Positions 17,202 through 28,550 are shown, counted from the first letter of the stretch. The stretch is 64,000 nt of DNA from Tunturibacter gelidoferens (GCF_040358255.1 NZ_CP132938.1:3224001-3288000), one strand, 5' to 3'. Notes: generated from the sequence alone by a model not told the origin. Translations and numbers: made by a program.

Positions 17202-17317
17202 TGTCCTGCCGGACGGGCCCGCTGCGCGCGGGGCGCCCACTTCGTGGGGCGTGTACCTTGTCTGGGTTGGAAAGAGAGTATGGGGGCCTCGCGTTGCTCG
17301 GGCTGAGCAACGCGAGG
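17202..17317 (-). repeat. Multi-hairpin interspersed repeat, copy 3 (with perfect 13-bp terminal stem)
   Basis: Third copy of the family: GTCC-TGCC-GGAC (17203-17214), CCCGC-TGCGC-GCGGG (17218-17232) and CCCAC-TTC-GTGGG (17236-17248). Relative to copies 1 and 2 both latter stems are changed on both arms in a way that keeps base pairing. The tail has become a perfect 13-bp inverted repeat, CCTCGCGTTGCTC / GAGCAACGCGAGG (17287-17299 and 17305-17317), ending 11 bp from the cupin stop codon. No T-run follows the stem on the minus strand. Confidence 0.85.
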
Positions 17318-17328
17318 ACAAGGATTGA

Positions 17329-17685
17329 CTAGCGGAGGTAGCTGTCGTCTTTGTCGATCCAGTCCTGACGGGGTGGGGCGAAGATGTCGAAGTCGATGGT
17401 GTCTTCAAGGGCGGTGGCGCAGTGGGGGAGGTTGCCGGGGATGACGAGGACCTCGCCTGCTTTGACGGTGTGCGAGGTGCCGTCGTCGTAGTCGAAGCGG
17501 AGTGCTCCTTCGGTGATGAAGGTTATCTGCTCGTTGGGATGGGAGTGACGCGGGACGATGCAGCCTTTGGCGAGCACAACGCGGGCGAACATGGCGAGGG
17601 TTCCGGTGACAAACTGGCGGGTGAGGAGGGGATTGAGTTGTTCGGGTTCTATTTCATTCCAGCGGTGAAGAGTTGCGGTCGACAT
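17329..17685 (-). CDS. Cupin-domain protein
   Basis: A 118-residue single-domain cupin. Motif 1 is PRHSHPNEQITFITEG (His, His and Glu metal ligands) and motif 2 is GEVLVIPGNLPHCA (final His). Such small cupins bind a divalent metal and act as sugar isomerases, oxygenases or sensors; nothing in the sequence decides which. It probably has its own promoter in the 240-bp gap shared with amtB. Hairpin repeat copy 3 follows its stop. Confidence 0.85.
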   Translation of the reverse strand: MSTATLHRWNEIEPEQLNPLLTRQFVTGTLAMFARVVLAKGCIVPRHSHPNEQITFITEGALRFDYDDGTSHTVKAGEVLVIPGNLPHCATALEDTIDFDIFAPPRQDWIDKDDSYLR

Positions 17686-17927
17686 GGTGAGCGCCTTTCG
17701 AAGGGTGGTGAGTGCAGGGTAGCGCAGCGGATGAATTTCTTGCTTTGTGATGCGCGCCGCCTTGTGTAGAGTAAAGCGAACCGGAGCGGTGCAGAGGTGC
17801 TTCGCTTCTTTGACGTTTGAAGATTGGGTCGTAGGTTGCCAGCGTGGCGAATTGACGGCGTATCTCTTCTCTTCCTGATGGCTTCGTTTATTTTGAAATG
17901 ACTAACTTTGAAACGGGTGATTGAACC

Positions 17928-19762
<1,835 letters not shown>

Positions 19763-19802
19763 GTAATTCGGGCCAGATGAATGTGGTTGGCGCCTTGGCC
19801 GT

Positions 19803-22502
19803 GTGGGGATGGGCACGGCTGTCGGAATGCTTAAAGTTCTTTCGAGCAAAATGGTCATGCAGGGAACTGAATACCCAGGAAGTTTAGGGCGCGGGGTCTA
19901 CCAGCGGAAGATGCTGGAGATTCGTGGCGCGTTTGAGGCGGGTGGTGCTTCAGGGGCAGTGACGATTGCAGCTCGGGCTGCGGCGTTGGACGAGTTGGTG
20001 CGCGGTTTGTGGGCGCAGGCAGTTGAGCGCGATTCGCGGTTGAGCAATGGGATCTCTGTGGTAGCGATTGGCGGGTATGGGCGAAGCGAACTGTTTCCTT
20101 ACTCGGACGTGGACGTGCTTTTCCTGCTGGATGGGAAGCTGGCTGAGAAGGATGTCAAAGACGCAATTCGGCGCGTGAACCAGGAGATGTGGGACTGCGG
20201 GATTCGAGTTTCTCCTGCGACGCGGAAGCTGGCGGAGTGTGAGAAGTTCGATGCCGAGAATGCCGAGTTTGCCTTGTCGTTGATGGACCATCGCTGGGTG
20301 ACCGGAGATGCAACGCTCTATGACAAGCTGTCGGAACAGAGTGCGCCGAAGCTGCTGCAGCGCGAGCACAAGGCCTTGTCGGTTCGTCTGTTGGAGCTGA
20401 CTCGGGCGCGCCATGCGAAGTACGGAGATACGCTGTTTCACCTGGAGCCGAACATCAAAGACTGCCCAGGTGGACTGCGGGATGTGCACGTGTGCGGTTG
20501 GATGACGAAGCTGGGAGCGGCCGCAGCGTTGGCACAGAAGAAGGGCGGCGTCGAGGCCGATGGCGGGCCGGTCGCCGACGCCAAGGAGTTTCGTAAGGCG
20601 GTGGATTTTCTTTGGCTGGTGCGATGTTTTCTGCACTATCGGCACGAACGGGACGACAACACGCTGGATTGGCAGGCTCAGGATGCTGCGGCTGAGACCG
20701 CTGTGGGAATGACGGGTCGCAAGCCGAAGAAGGCGGATGCGGCGTATTGGATGCGGCTCTATTTTCGACATGCGCGCAGCGTGGAGCGCCGGGTGACGCA
20801 GATGCTTGATGAGGTGCCAGCGGTCACCGCGTCCCGGCTGCTTGGATTGAAACGCGATCGGAAGCCGGAGGTGGTGCAGCATGGGTTCCGCCTGGAGCGC
20901 GGCCGGGTGGTGCTTGAGACTTCGGCTGAGTTCGGTCATGATCCGGCGGAGGATCCGGATGTAGTGCTGCAGGTGTTTGCGGCGATGGCGCGTACGGGGG
21001 TGACGCTGGGGGGAGATGCGGAAGAGCGCTTGTCGCAGGGGCTGCCGTTGCTGTCGGCGCAACTCGAGGAGGGGCCGGCGCTGTGGCATCATCTGCAAGG
21101 GATCTTGAAGGGGGCTTATGCCGGCGATGCGCTGCGGTCGATGCATGCTCTGGGCGTGCTGGAGCTGCTGATCCCTGAGTTCCACGGGATCGATGCGCTG
21201 GTGATTCGGGATGCGTATCACCGATACACGGTCGATGAACACACGTTTGTGCTGATCGATACGCTCCATGGATTGGAGAGCGCACAGTCGGGTGGGATGG
21301 CGGAGTGGGCGACGCGGTTTGGTGGAGTACTGCGGGAGCTGCCGCACCCTGAACTGCTGTACCTTGCTGCGTTGCTGCATGACACCGGCAAAGGACGAAG
21401 CACGGGCGATCATACGCGGGAGAGTGCGCGGATGGCTGAGAGTGTCCTGGAGCGCCTGAATCTGGATACGTATGAGAGCGGGCTGGTGGTGAACTTGATC
21501 GCGAATCACCTGGAGATGTCGGCTGCGCTGCGGAGAGATATTTTTGATGAAGAGACGGTGCAGGCGTTTGCGGGGAAGATGCAGACGCCTGAAGCTCTCC
21601 GGATGCTGACGTTGTTTACGTATGCGGATATCAATGCAGTCCATCCGGATGCGTTGACGCCGTGGAAGGCTGAGAATCTCTGGCGGCTCTTTATTGCGAC
21701 GGCGAATTATCTGGACCGCAGCGTGGATGAGGAGCGGTTAGGTGCTCAGGAGGAGAGCGAGCTGGTGCATCGTGTGGTGGCGCTGCTGCCTGGCCAGAAA
21801 GCCGGGGTGCTGGAGTACCTGGAGGGCTTTCCGGAGCGCTACGTACTGACCCGGACTCCAGAGCAGGTACGAACGCACTTCAAGATGGCGACGGGTTTCG
21901 CGAGCGACCCGGTACAGCTTGATTTTCGGTATGCGACTACAGTGAGCGAGCTGACGCTGGTGACGCGCGACCGGCCACAGCTGTTTGCGACGATGGCCGG
22001 AGTGCTCGCGGCGTGGGGAATGAATATCGTAACGGCGGATGCGTTTTCGAATCGGCAGGGCGTGGTCGTGGATACGTTCCGGTTTACGGACAGCTTTCGG
22101 ACGCTGGAGATGAATGCCTCCGAGCACGAGGCGTTCGTGAAGAGCGTGCACGATGTGATGACGGGGGCTGTGTCGGTTGAGAAGCTGCTGAGCGGGCGGC
22201 GGAGAGGGAGGCGAAAGGCGCCGCTGATGGTGGTGGAGACCCGGGTGGAGTTCGACGATGAGGCTTCGTCGCACAGTACGCTGCTGGAGGTGGTGGCTCA
22301 GGATACGACTGGACTGTTGAGAGCGTTGAGCCTGACGCTGGCGGCACAGGGTTGCAATATCGAGGTAGCGCTGGTGGATACGGAAGGGGAGACGGCTATC
22401 GACGTTTTTTACCTGACGCGAAGTGGGGCAAAGCTGGACGATGAGGAAGAACAGAAGCTGCGGGAGGCTCTGCTGCGGGCCATGGAGGAGAACGCGCGCT
22501 AG
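19803..22502 (+). CDS. glnD: PII uridylyltransferase / uridylyl-removing enzyme
   Basis: A bifunctional enzyme of up to 899 residues that uridylylates and de-uridylylates PII in response to glutamine. Domains in order: nucleotidyltransferase (~88-106, IGGYGRSELFPYSDVDVL), the GlnD central helical region (PNIKDCPGGLRDVH), HD phosphohydrolase (~523, LLHDTGKGRSTGDHT) and two C-terminal ACT domains (~720-790 and ~825-895). The start is uncertain: GTG 19803 is the earliest, ATG 19809 and ATG 19827 are alternatives, and no strong ribosome site decides. It lies 40 bp after the PII gene and is probably in one operon with it. Confidence 0.94.
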   Translation: MGMGTAVGMLKVLSSKMVMQGTEYPGSLGRGVYQRKMLEIRGAFEAGGASGAVTIAARAAALDELVRGLWAQAVERDSRLSNGISVVAIGGYGRSELFPYSDVDVLFLLDGKLAEKDVKDAIRRVNQEMWDCGIRVSPATRKLAECEKFDAENAEFALSLMDHRWVTGDATLYDKLSEQSAPKLLQREHKALSVRLLELTRARHAKYGDTLFHLEPNIKDCPGGLRDVHVCGWMTKLGAAAALAQKKGGVEADGGPVADAKEFRKAVDFLWLVRCFLHYRHERDDNTLDWQAQDAAAETAVGMTGRKPKKADAAYWMRLYFRHARSVERRVTQMLDEVPAVTASRLLGLKRDRKPEVVQHGFRLERGRVVLETSAEFGHDPAEDPDVVLQVFAAMARTGVTLGGDAEERLSQGLPLLSAQLEEGPALWHHLQGILKGAYAGDALRSMHALGVLELLIPEFHGIDALVIRDAYHRYTVDEHTFVLIDTLHGLESAQSGGMAEWATRFGGVLRELPHPELLYLAALLHDTGKGRSTGDHTRESARMAESVLERLNLDTYESGLVVNLIANHLEMSAALRRDIFDEETVQAFAGKMQTPEALRMLTLFTYADINAVHPDALTPWKAENLWRLFIATANYLDRSVDEERLGAQEESELVHRVVALLPGQKAGVLEYLEGFPERYVLTRTPEQVRTHFKMATGFASDPVQLDFRYATTVSELTLVTRDRPQLFATMAGVLAAWGMNIVTADAFSNRQGVVVDTFRFTDSFRTLEMNASEHEAFVKSVHDVMTGAVSVEKLLSGRRRGRRKAPLMVVETRVEFDDEASSHSTLLEVVAQDTTGLLRALSLTLAAQGCNIEVALVDTEGETAIDVFYLTRSGAKLDDEEEQKLREALLRAMEENAR

Positions 22503-22665
22503 GTTTTGGAAATGGTTCACGCTTCCGATGCCTGATCTCGGTCTAAGCAACCTGGCGAGGGATGAAGCGCATCTCAACCGCGACCTTGAATTTGCTCGCC
22601 GGTAGGCCAATCGAAAGCGCGGAATAAAGCTATGCGGCGCTTGTATGGAGTTTTATATTAGAGAC

Positions 22666-23283
22666 ATGAGCACAGCTACCAGCGACAACACAAGTAACGG
22701 CCGCCCGACAGCCACTCCGCAAAGGACTGATCGCTACCTCTTCGGCAACCTAGAGAGCTCCGGCAAGAACCACGAGAAGGTAACCGAGGTGAGCTGGGGA
22801 GACGAGCAGCCAGAGGGGATTGTGCTGGCTTCGATGGACGCAGCGATCAACTGGGTGCGCAAGAACTCTATCTGGCCGATGACCTTTGGACTGGCGTGCT
22901 GCGCGATCGAGATGATGTCGATGGGCGGGTCGCGGTACGACATTGCGCGGTTCGGGGCGGAGGTGTTTCGACCGTCGCCACGGCAGAGCGACCTGATGAT
23001 TATTGCGGGGCGGGTTTCGCAGAAGATGGCGCCCGTGATTCGACGGCTATACGAACAGATGCCGGAGCCAAAGTGGGTGATCTCGATGGGGGCGTGTGCG
23101 ACCTCGGGTGGGGTTTTCAATAACTACGCTCTGCTTCAGGGTGTCAACCAGATCATTCCGGTGGATGTGTACGTTCCCGGGTGTCCTCCACGGCCAGAGC
23201 AGCTGCTGTACGCCATCACGCTTTTGCAGGAAAAGATCCAGCAGGAACGCGGATCTATGCGAAAAACGCTGAATTTGAGTTAA
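22666..23283 (+). CDS. nuoB: NADH-quinone oxidoreductase subunit B
   Basis: A 205-residue NuoB-type subunit that carries the N2 [4Fe-4S] cluster of complex I. Ligand cysteines are visible in [21 protein letters not shown] and [10 protein letters not shown]. An N-terminal extension of ~35 polar residues precedes the core. An in-frame ATG at 22645 could add seven residues. No other nuo gene is next to it; upstream is glnD and downstream an OmpA-family gene, so this is an isolated copy whose partners lie elsewhere. Confidence 0.93.
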   Translation: MSTATSDNTSNGRPTATPQRTDRYLFGNLESSGKNHEKVTEVSWGDEQPEGIVLASMDAAINWVRKNSIWPMTFGLACCAIEMMSMGGSRYDIARFGAEVFRPSPRQSDLMIIAGRVSQKMAPVIRRLYEQMPEPKWVISMGACATSGGVFNNYALLQGVNQIIPVDVYVPGCPPRPEQLLYAITLLQEKIQQERGSMRKTLNLS

Positions 23284-23507
23284 TGCATCAACAAAAGTGC
23301 AGTTACTGGATGGGTTCGCCCTTCCCAGCCAAAGACCGTTTTTACCTTTCTCGCTGGTAACCTATTGAAAATAGTGTCATCGAAGAGTATTTTTTTACCG
23401 GATGCATTAGCAACTGAAGTAAGCTGTAGAGAATCGAACCAACAAAACGACCCCGTAGATGATATGAAGGCTCGTAAAAACGCAACACTTTGAGTGGAGG
23501 AACTCGA

Positions 23508-25142
23508 ATGGTTTATCGCCCGTTTCGTAGTACACGCCGGTACTTACTGGCTGCATGTGCAGTCGGCCTCGGAGTTGCCAGTGTCAGTGCACAGACTCCC
23601 AGCACAGCCGCCCCGGTGGGGCCGAACCCTTCGCGCGTCGACGTATTTATGGGGTACTCCTACTTTGGGGCTCACGGTCAGGTAAAGCCGGCGGGTATCA
23701 ATTACTCGTCAATTGACACGGGCGCGATGGGCAGCGGCGCGTACTACTTCAACAAGTACGTTGGTGGCGAGATCATCTTCGCGGCGCATCCGGACGGTCA
23801 TAACGACGGGTTGTACACGGCATCTGCTGGACCAATCTTCCGTGCTCCGATGCAGAACTTCACGCTGTTTGCGCATGGTTTGGCGGGTGGTGCTCGACTT
23901 GGTGGACCGAACCAGTCAAATCCATTTATCTATCACGAACCCTACCAGTGGGGCCCGACCCTTACGGTTGGCGGCGGTATGGACTACGATCTTCCCTTCT
24001 TGAACAACAGATTCTCTCTGCGGCTGTTCCAGGTTGACTATCGCTACGTTCATGCGAACTACGGTCCACCAGTGCCGATTCCGACTAGCGGTGTGCTAGG
24101 TGGCCGAGCGAACCTGAGCGGAGCTGAAGTGAGCACGGGCATCGTGGCTCATTTTGGCCATATCATTCCTCCTCCGCCGGTGACCTACTCCTGCGCGGTC
24201 TCTCCTGCGACGGTCTTCCCTGGCGATCCCATTACGGTCACCGGAACGCCTCTGAATCTAAACCCCAAGAAGACGGCGACCTACAGCTGGACTGCTGATG
24301 GCGGTACGATCTCGGGAACCTCGACGACAGCCAACATCGATACGAAGTCTGCGAATCCCGGCACCTACACGGTGAAGGGCCATGTGACCGAGGGTCCCAA
24401 ACCCGGCGAGATGGCGGACTGCTCGGCCAGTTATACGGTGAAGGCGTTTGAGCCGCCGACCTTGAGCTGCTCGGCCAATCCTTCGACGGTTGCCCCGGGA
24501 GACTCCTCAACGATTACAGCGAGCGGGGTAAGCCCACAGAATCGTCCTCTGACGTATAGCTACAGCTCGTCGGCTGGAACTGTCTCAGGGAACGGCTCGA
24601 CCGCGACGCTGACCACGACTGGAGCAGCACCTGGCACGATCACGGTGACCTGCAACGTTGTTGATGACAAGGGTCAGACGGCTTCCGCGACGACCACTGT
24701 TACGGTCAACGCACCGCCAGCGCCTCCAGCACCAACGACCAGCCAACTCTGCTCGATCAACTTTGATCGCGACAAGAAGCGCCCCGCTCGTGTAGATAAC
24801 GAAGCCAAGGCCTGCCTGGACGATATCGCTCTCAACCTGCAGCGCACTTCCGATGCGAAGCTAGCTGTGGTTGGCGATAAGGACAGCGCCGAGAAGAAGG
24901 GTGACAAGCTCGCTGCAGAGCGTGCCGTCAACGCCAAGGCCTACCTGGTAACGGAGAAGGGCATCGATGCCGGACGTATCTCGGTCTACACCGGTTCAGA
25001 GAACGGTAAGACTGTGACGACGACGTTGATTCCTGCCGGCGCAACCCTGAGCACGACGGGCATAACCCCCGTGGACGAAAGCGCAGTCACCGCCAAGCCC
25101 CGGACCGCACCAGCCACCCGTCACCACAAGAAGCAGCAGTAA
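23508..25142 (+). CDS. OmpA-family outer-membrane protein with Ig-like repeats
   Basis: A 544-residue exported protein. The signal peptide (~1-28) ends at VSVSA-type residues. Residues ~40-215 look like an eight-stranded beta-barrel (VDVFMGYSYFGAHG, VGGGMDYDLPF, YRYVHANYG). Two Ig/PKD-like modules follow (~225-310 and ~320-405; both begin YSCAVSPATV or LSCSANPSTV). After a proline hinge (PPAPPAPTTS) comes an OmpA-like domain (~415-500, LCSINFDRDKKRPARVDNEA), which binds peptidoglycan in the family. The tail is basic and Ala/Pro-rich. TGGAGGAACTCG before ATG 23508 sets the start. It probably tethers the outer membrane to the wall. Confidence 0.85.
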   Translation: MVYRPFRSTRRYLLAACAVGLGVASVSAQTPSTAAPVGPNPSRVDVFMGYSYFGAHGQVKPAGINYSSIDTGAMGSGAYYFNKYVGGEIIFAAHPDGHNDGLYTASAGPIFRAPMQNFTLFAHGLAGGARLGGPNQSNPFIYHEPYQWGPTLTVGGGMDYDLPFLNNRFSLRLFQVDYRYVHANYGPPVPIPTSGVLGGRANLSGAEVSTGIVAHFGHIIPPPPVTYSCAVSPATVFPGDPITVTGTPLNLNPKKTATYSWTADGGTISGTSTTANIDTKSANPGTYTVKGHVTEGPKPGEMADCSASYTVKAFEPPTLSCSANPSTVAPGDSSTITASGVSPQNRPLTYSYSSSAGTVSGNGSTATLTTTGAAPGTITVTCNVVDDKGQTASATTTVTVNAPPAPPAPTTSQLCSINFDRDKKRPARVDNEAKACLDDIALNLQRTSDAKLAVVGDKDSAEKKGDKLAAERAVNAKAYLVTEKGIDAGRISVYTGSENGKTVTTTLIPAGATLSTTGITPVDESAVTAKPRTAPATRHHKKQQ

Positions 25143-25160
25143 CCATTAGCCGTAGACGTG

Positions 25161-25200
25161 CACAAAAGCTGACTGGGAATATTCCCAGTCAGCTTTTGTG
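25161..25200. terminator. Perfect 40-bp palindrome, bidirectional-type terminator
   Basis: The 20 bases at 25161-25180 and the next 20 are exact reverse complements. The hairpin stem is flanked by AAAA on the left and TTTT on the right, so it can terminate transcription from either strand. It lies 18 bp after the OmpA-family stop. Confidence 0.88.
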
Positions 25201-25256
25201 TTATAGACATCCTTTCGCGTAAGTTCGATAATTCTCTACAGACTGGAACCCCTCCC

Positions 25257-27287
25257 TTGAGCCGATTTCTTCGTTTCCCCATCACACTCGTAGTCTTTTT
25301 GATCGTTATATCCTGCCTTCAGTTACATGCGGCAAGCTGGCTGCCGTACGGTCCGGATGGAGGGGACGCGCGAGCATTCGCGATCGATCCTCATGATCAC
25401 TCTCATCTGTATCTGGGCACAGCAACGGGCTGGATGTATGAGTCGCGAAATGGCGGCGGCGATTGGAAGCGGCTCTCGTGGATCGGCAAGCGGGATGATC
25501 TTGTGTTGGATTCGATCGTGGTCAGCGGTGCCGATTCGAAGCAGATCGTAGTGGGTGCCTGGGTACTTGGCAGTCCGGATGGAGGGATATTCCTTAGCAA
25601 GGACGGTGGTGCGACGTGGGAGACTGTGGGCGATATGCAAGGTCAGTCCATTCGCGCGCTTACTCCTTCTCCCTCCGATCCAAAGCTTCTGGTGGCGGGC
25701 ACGTTGAAGGGAGTCTATCAATCCACCGACGGCGGAGAGCGCTGGAAGCTGATTAGTCCTGCCGGAAGCCAGGAGCTGCACGAGGTCGAATCAATTGCAA
25801 TCGATCCAGTGGATCCGCAGATTATCTACGCGGGGACCTGGCATCTTCCATGGAAGACAGTCGATGGTGGACAGCATTGGGCCAACATCAAACAGGGCGT
25901 TATCGATGACTCGGACGTGTTTTCGATCATCGTGGATCCAAAGGACCCGAAGACCGTGTATGCGAGTGCATGCTCGGGAATTTATAAGAGCCAGACCGCT
26001 GGACAGGTCTTTCAGAAGATCCAAGGAATTCCCTCGACGGCGCGCAGAACGCGTGTGTTGATGCAGGACCCCACCAATCGGAATATTGTCTTTGCGGGAA
26101 CCACGGAGGGTCTGTGGCGTACCGTGGACTCGGGCGCTACATGGCAGCGAACTACGGGTCCGGAAGTGATTATCAATGATGTGTTCGTCGACCCGACCAA
26201 CACGAACCGGGTAATGCTTGCGACGGACCGGGGTGGAGTGCTGGCCAGCAACGATGGAGGAAACTCCTTTGTACAGTCGAACAACGGGTTTTCGGCGCGA
26301 CAGATTACTTCTTATCTCGCGGATGCTTCCAATCCCAGCGCTGTTTATGTAGGAGTAGTGAACGACAAAGCACTGGGGGGCGTGTTTGCCAGTACGAATG
26401 GCGGCTTGAACTGGTCGCAAACAAGTTCCGGACTGAACGGGCACGATGTATTCAGCCTGGCCCAGGGCCCTGATGGCACATTGCTGGCGGGGACACGACA
26501 TGGAATCTATCGGCTGCAGGGGGCTACCTGGAGTCGTGTGGACAATGTGACGCTGAACCCCCCGCCTGCGCCGCCTGCTAAGACGGGAAAGAGGACCGCG
26601 CATACCGGTGCTGCTGCTACGGCTGCGCATAAATCGCCTGAACCCGTGGCACACAAAAGCACTGCCTTGCAGACCGTTCATTCTTTCGAACCGGCGATCA
26701 ACGCTTTTGCCCGTGGAGGAGACACGCTCTATGCGGCAACCTCGGCTGGCCTCTTCGAGAGTGCTACGTCGGGTCAAAGCTGGAAGGAGGTTCCTGGCTT
26801 CGAACCAAGGAGCTGGAACTTTGTTGCTGCCCGGAAGTCAACTGTTCTGGCGTCAAATTTGAACTCCGCGGTGCTTTCCTTGGACGGTGGTCAGCAATGG
26901 ACCCCGATCAAGCTTCCGGAGACCCTTGATCAACTGTCTGCGATGGCTGTCGATGATGCCGGTGGACTTTGGGTCGGAGGGCGGCAGGGCATCTACGTGT
27001 CCGACGACAAGGGAGCTTCATGGCAGACGGTGAAGAACCTGTATCTGCGAGATGTGAACAGCATATTTTATGACGATGCTTCTCAACGTGTACTGATTGC
27101 CGCGGGTAGCAAAAATACGATCGCATTCGCGGTCCATCTGCCTGATCGGAAGATTCAGTACTGGAATACCGGATGGAATCTCAGGCTGGTGCGTCCAATG
27201 GGTGATCATCTAGTTGGAGCGACCTGGTTTGATGGCGTAGTGATCCAACCGCGGATGGTTGATTCCAAGGAGATGGCTAGCCACTGA
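25257..27287 (+). CDS. Exported BNR/YCF48-like beta-propeller protein
   Basis: A 676-residue protein with a signal peptide (~5-25, FPITLVVFLIVISCLQLHA) and many repeats of the form SxDGGxTW or TxNGGxxW (SKDGGATWETVG, STDGGERWKLIS, TVDGGQHWANI, SNDGGNSFVQ, STNGGLNWSQT, SDDKGASWQTV). These are Asp-box/BNR repeats building one or two beta-propellers. A basic Pro/Ala/His linker (~440-470) splits the protein. The start is a TTG at 25257, chosen because the signal peptide begins there; no clear ribosome site is seen. Substrate unknown; the fold is shared by sialidases, sortilins and photosystem assembly factors. Confidence 0.8.
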   Translation: MSRFLRFPITLVVFLIVISCLQLHAASWLPYGPDGGDARAFAIDPHDHSHLYLGTATGWMYESRNGGGDWKRLSWIGKRDDLVLDSIVVSGADSKQIVVGAWVLGSPDGGIFLSKDGGATWETVGDMQGQSIRALTPSPSDPKLLVAGTLKGVYQSTDGGERWKLISPAGSQELHEVESIAIDPVDPQIIYAGTWHLPWKTVDGGQHWANIKQGVIDDSDVFSIIVDPKDPKTVYASACSGIYKSQTAGQVFQKIQGIPSTARRTRVLMQDPTNRNIVFAGTTEGLWRTVDSGATWQRTTGPEVIINDVFVDPTNTNRVMLATDRGGVLASNDGGNSFVQSNNGFSARQITSYLADASNPSAVYVGVVNDKALGGVFASTNGGLNWSQTSSGLNGHDVFSLAQGPDGTLLAGTRHGIYRLQGATWSRVDNVTLNPPPAPPAKTGKRTAHTGAAATAAHKSPEPVAHKSTALQTVHSFEPAINAFARGGDTLYAATSAGLFESATSGQSWKEVPGFEPRSWNFVAARKSTVLASNLNSAVLSLDGGQQWTPIKLPETLDQLSAMAVDDAGGLWVGGRQGIYVSDDKGASWQTVKNLYLRDVNSIFYDDASQRVLIAAGSKNTIAFAVHLPDRKIQYWNTGWNLRLVRPMGDHLVGATWFDGVVIQPRMVDSKEMASH

Positions 27288-27325
27288 GATGTGCCTCAGC
27301 GACCGATGAGGACTAGAATTGGAGT

Positions 27326-28477
27326 ATGAGTTTGCAACCATCCAGCTTGCCCGCGCGACACTCCTTTCAAACAGACGATGCTGCACTTTTGCCGATCGCG
27401 ACAAAGGTGCAGCAGGGGGAGCGTCTCAGCTTTGACGATGGAGTCGCGCTGTACCGAAGCGGGGATATTCTGGCTGTGGGCTGGCTGGCCAATCTCGTGC
27501 GGGAGCGGATGCATGGGGATATTGCCTACTTCAATGTGAACCGGCATATTAACCCAACCAACGTCTGTGTGGCCTCCTGTCGGCTGTGTGCGTTTGGACG
27601 GAAGAAGGGCGACGCAGGCACCTACACGATGGCGCTGGAGGAGGCTTGGGAGACCGCAGCTACGGGGCTTACGGAGGCGGTGACGGAGTTTCATATCGTA
27701 GGGGGGTTGCATCCCGATCTTCCGTTTGAATACTTCATGGATCTGGTGCGGGGGCTGAAGGTTCGGTTTCCGAAGGTGCATATCAAGGCGTTCACCATGG
27801 TGGAGGTGGCGTTTCTGGCCAAGCGCGGAAAGATGACGATTCCTGAGACGTTGGAGCGTATGAAGGCAGCGGGCGTGGATTCGATGCCGGGTGGGGGCGC
27901 GGAGATCTTTGCGGATCGCGTGCGGCATATCATCTGCGACCACAAGATCGACGGCAGCGAATGGCTGGACACGGCTCGGATGGCGCACCGGATCGGGCTG
28001 CGATCGAACGCGACGATGCTGTACGGGCACGTGGAGAACGAAGAGGACCGCGTGGACCACCTGCTGAAGCTGCGCGCGGTGCAGGACGAGACCGGTGGCT
28101 TTCAGACCTTCATTCCGCTGTCGTTCCACCCGGACAATACTGCGCTGGCGCATATCCCCAGGACGACGGGGATGCTTGATCTTCGTCAGATCGCCGTCGG
28201 CCGGCTGATGCTGGACAACTTTCCCCATATCAAGAGCTATTGGCAGATGGTCTCGCCGAAGATGGCCCAGATCTCGCTGCGATTCGGCGCGGACGATATC
28301 GATGGCACGGTGATTGAGGAGAAGATCTATCACGACGCTGGCGCGACGACTCCGCAAGGAATGCGGCGGGCCGACCTGGTTCGCCTCATCACTGAGGCGG
28401 GGCGTGAACCCTTTGAGCGCGACACAATGTACCGAGCCGTGACCCGCAGTGAAGATAGTTTTACCGTTGCAGTTTGA
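27326..28477 (+). CDS. mqnE: Aminofutalosine synthase MqnE (radical SAM)
   Basis: A 383-residue radical-SAM enzyme that joins SAM and 3-[(1-carboxyvinyl)oxy]benzoate to make 6-amino-6-deoxyfutalosine, an early step of the futalosine route to menaquinone. The cluster motif C81-VAS-C85-RL-C88 is present, with HIVGGLHPDLPFEY, MPGGGAEIF and QTFIPLSFHPDNT typical of MqnE/MqnC. The length matches MqnE. MqnC, MqnA and MqnD are not in the window. It starts 38 bp after the propeller gene and ends at a strong terminator. Confidence 0.92.
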   Translation: MSLQPSSLPARHSFQTDDAALLPIATKVQQGERLSFDDGVALYRSGDILAVGWLANLVRERMHGDIAYFNVNRHINPTNVCVASCRLCAFGRKKGDAGTYTMALEEAWETAATGLTEAVTEFHIVGGLHPDLPFEYFMDLVRGLKVRFPKVHIKAFTMVEVAFLAKRGKMTIPETLERMKAAGVDSMPGGGAEIFADRVRHIICDHKIDGSEWLDTARMAHRIGLRSNATMLYGHVENEEDRVDHLLKLRAVQDETGGFQTFIPLSFHPDNTALAHIPRTTGMLDLRQIAVGRLMLDNFPHIKSYWQMVSPKMAQISLRFGADDIDGTVIEEKIYHDAGATTPQGMRRADLVRLITEAGREPFERDTMYRAVTRSEDSFTVAV

Positions 28478-28518
28478 ATTGACGAGATAAGCAGCAGATT
28501 CTGATCTAAGAGTCTCTC

Positions 28519-28550
28519 GCCTCTTCCTATGGGAAGGGGCTTTCGTTTTT
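28519..28550 (+). terminator. Intrinsic terminator after mqnE
   Basis: Nine-pair stem GCCTCTTCC / GGAAGGGGC (one G-T pair) with a TATG loop, followed by TTTCGTTTTT. It starts 41 bp past the mqnE stop codon. Confidence 0.88.

Noticed and set aside
19950..21644. 564-codon antisense frame in glnD
   Set aside because: Antisense to a clear glnD, rich in Arg/Gln/His, with no domain.
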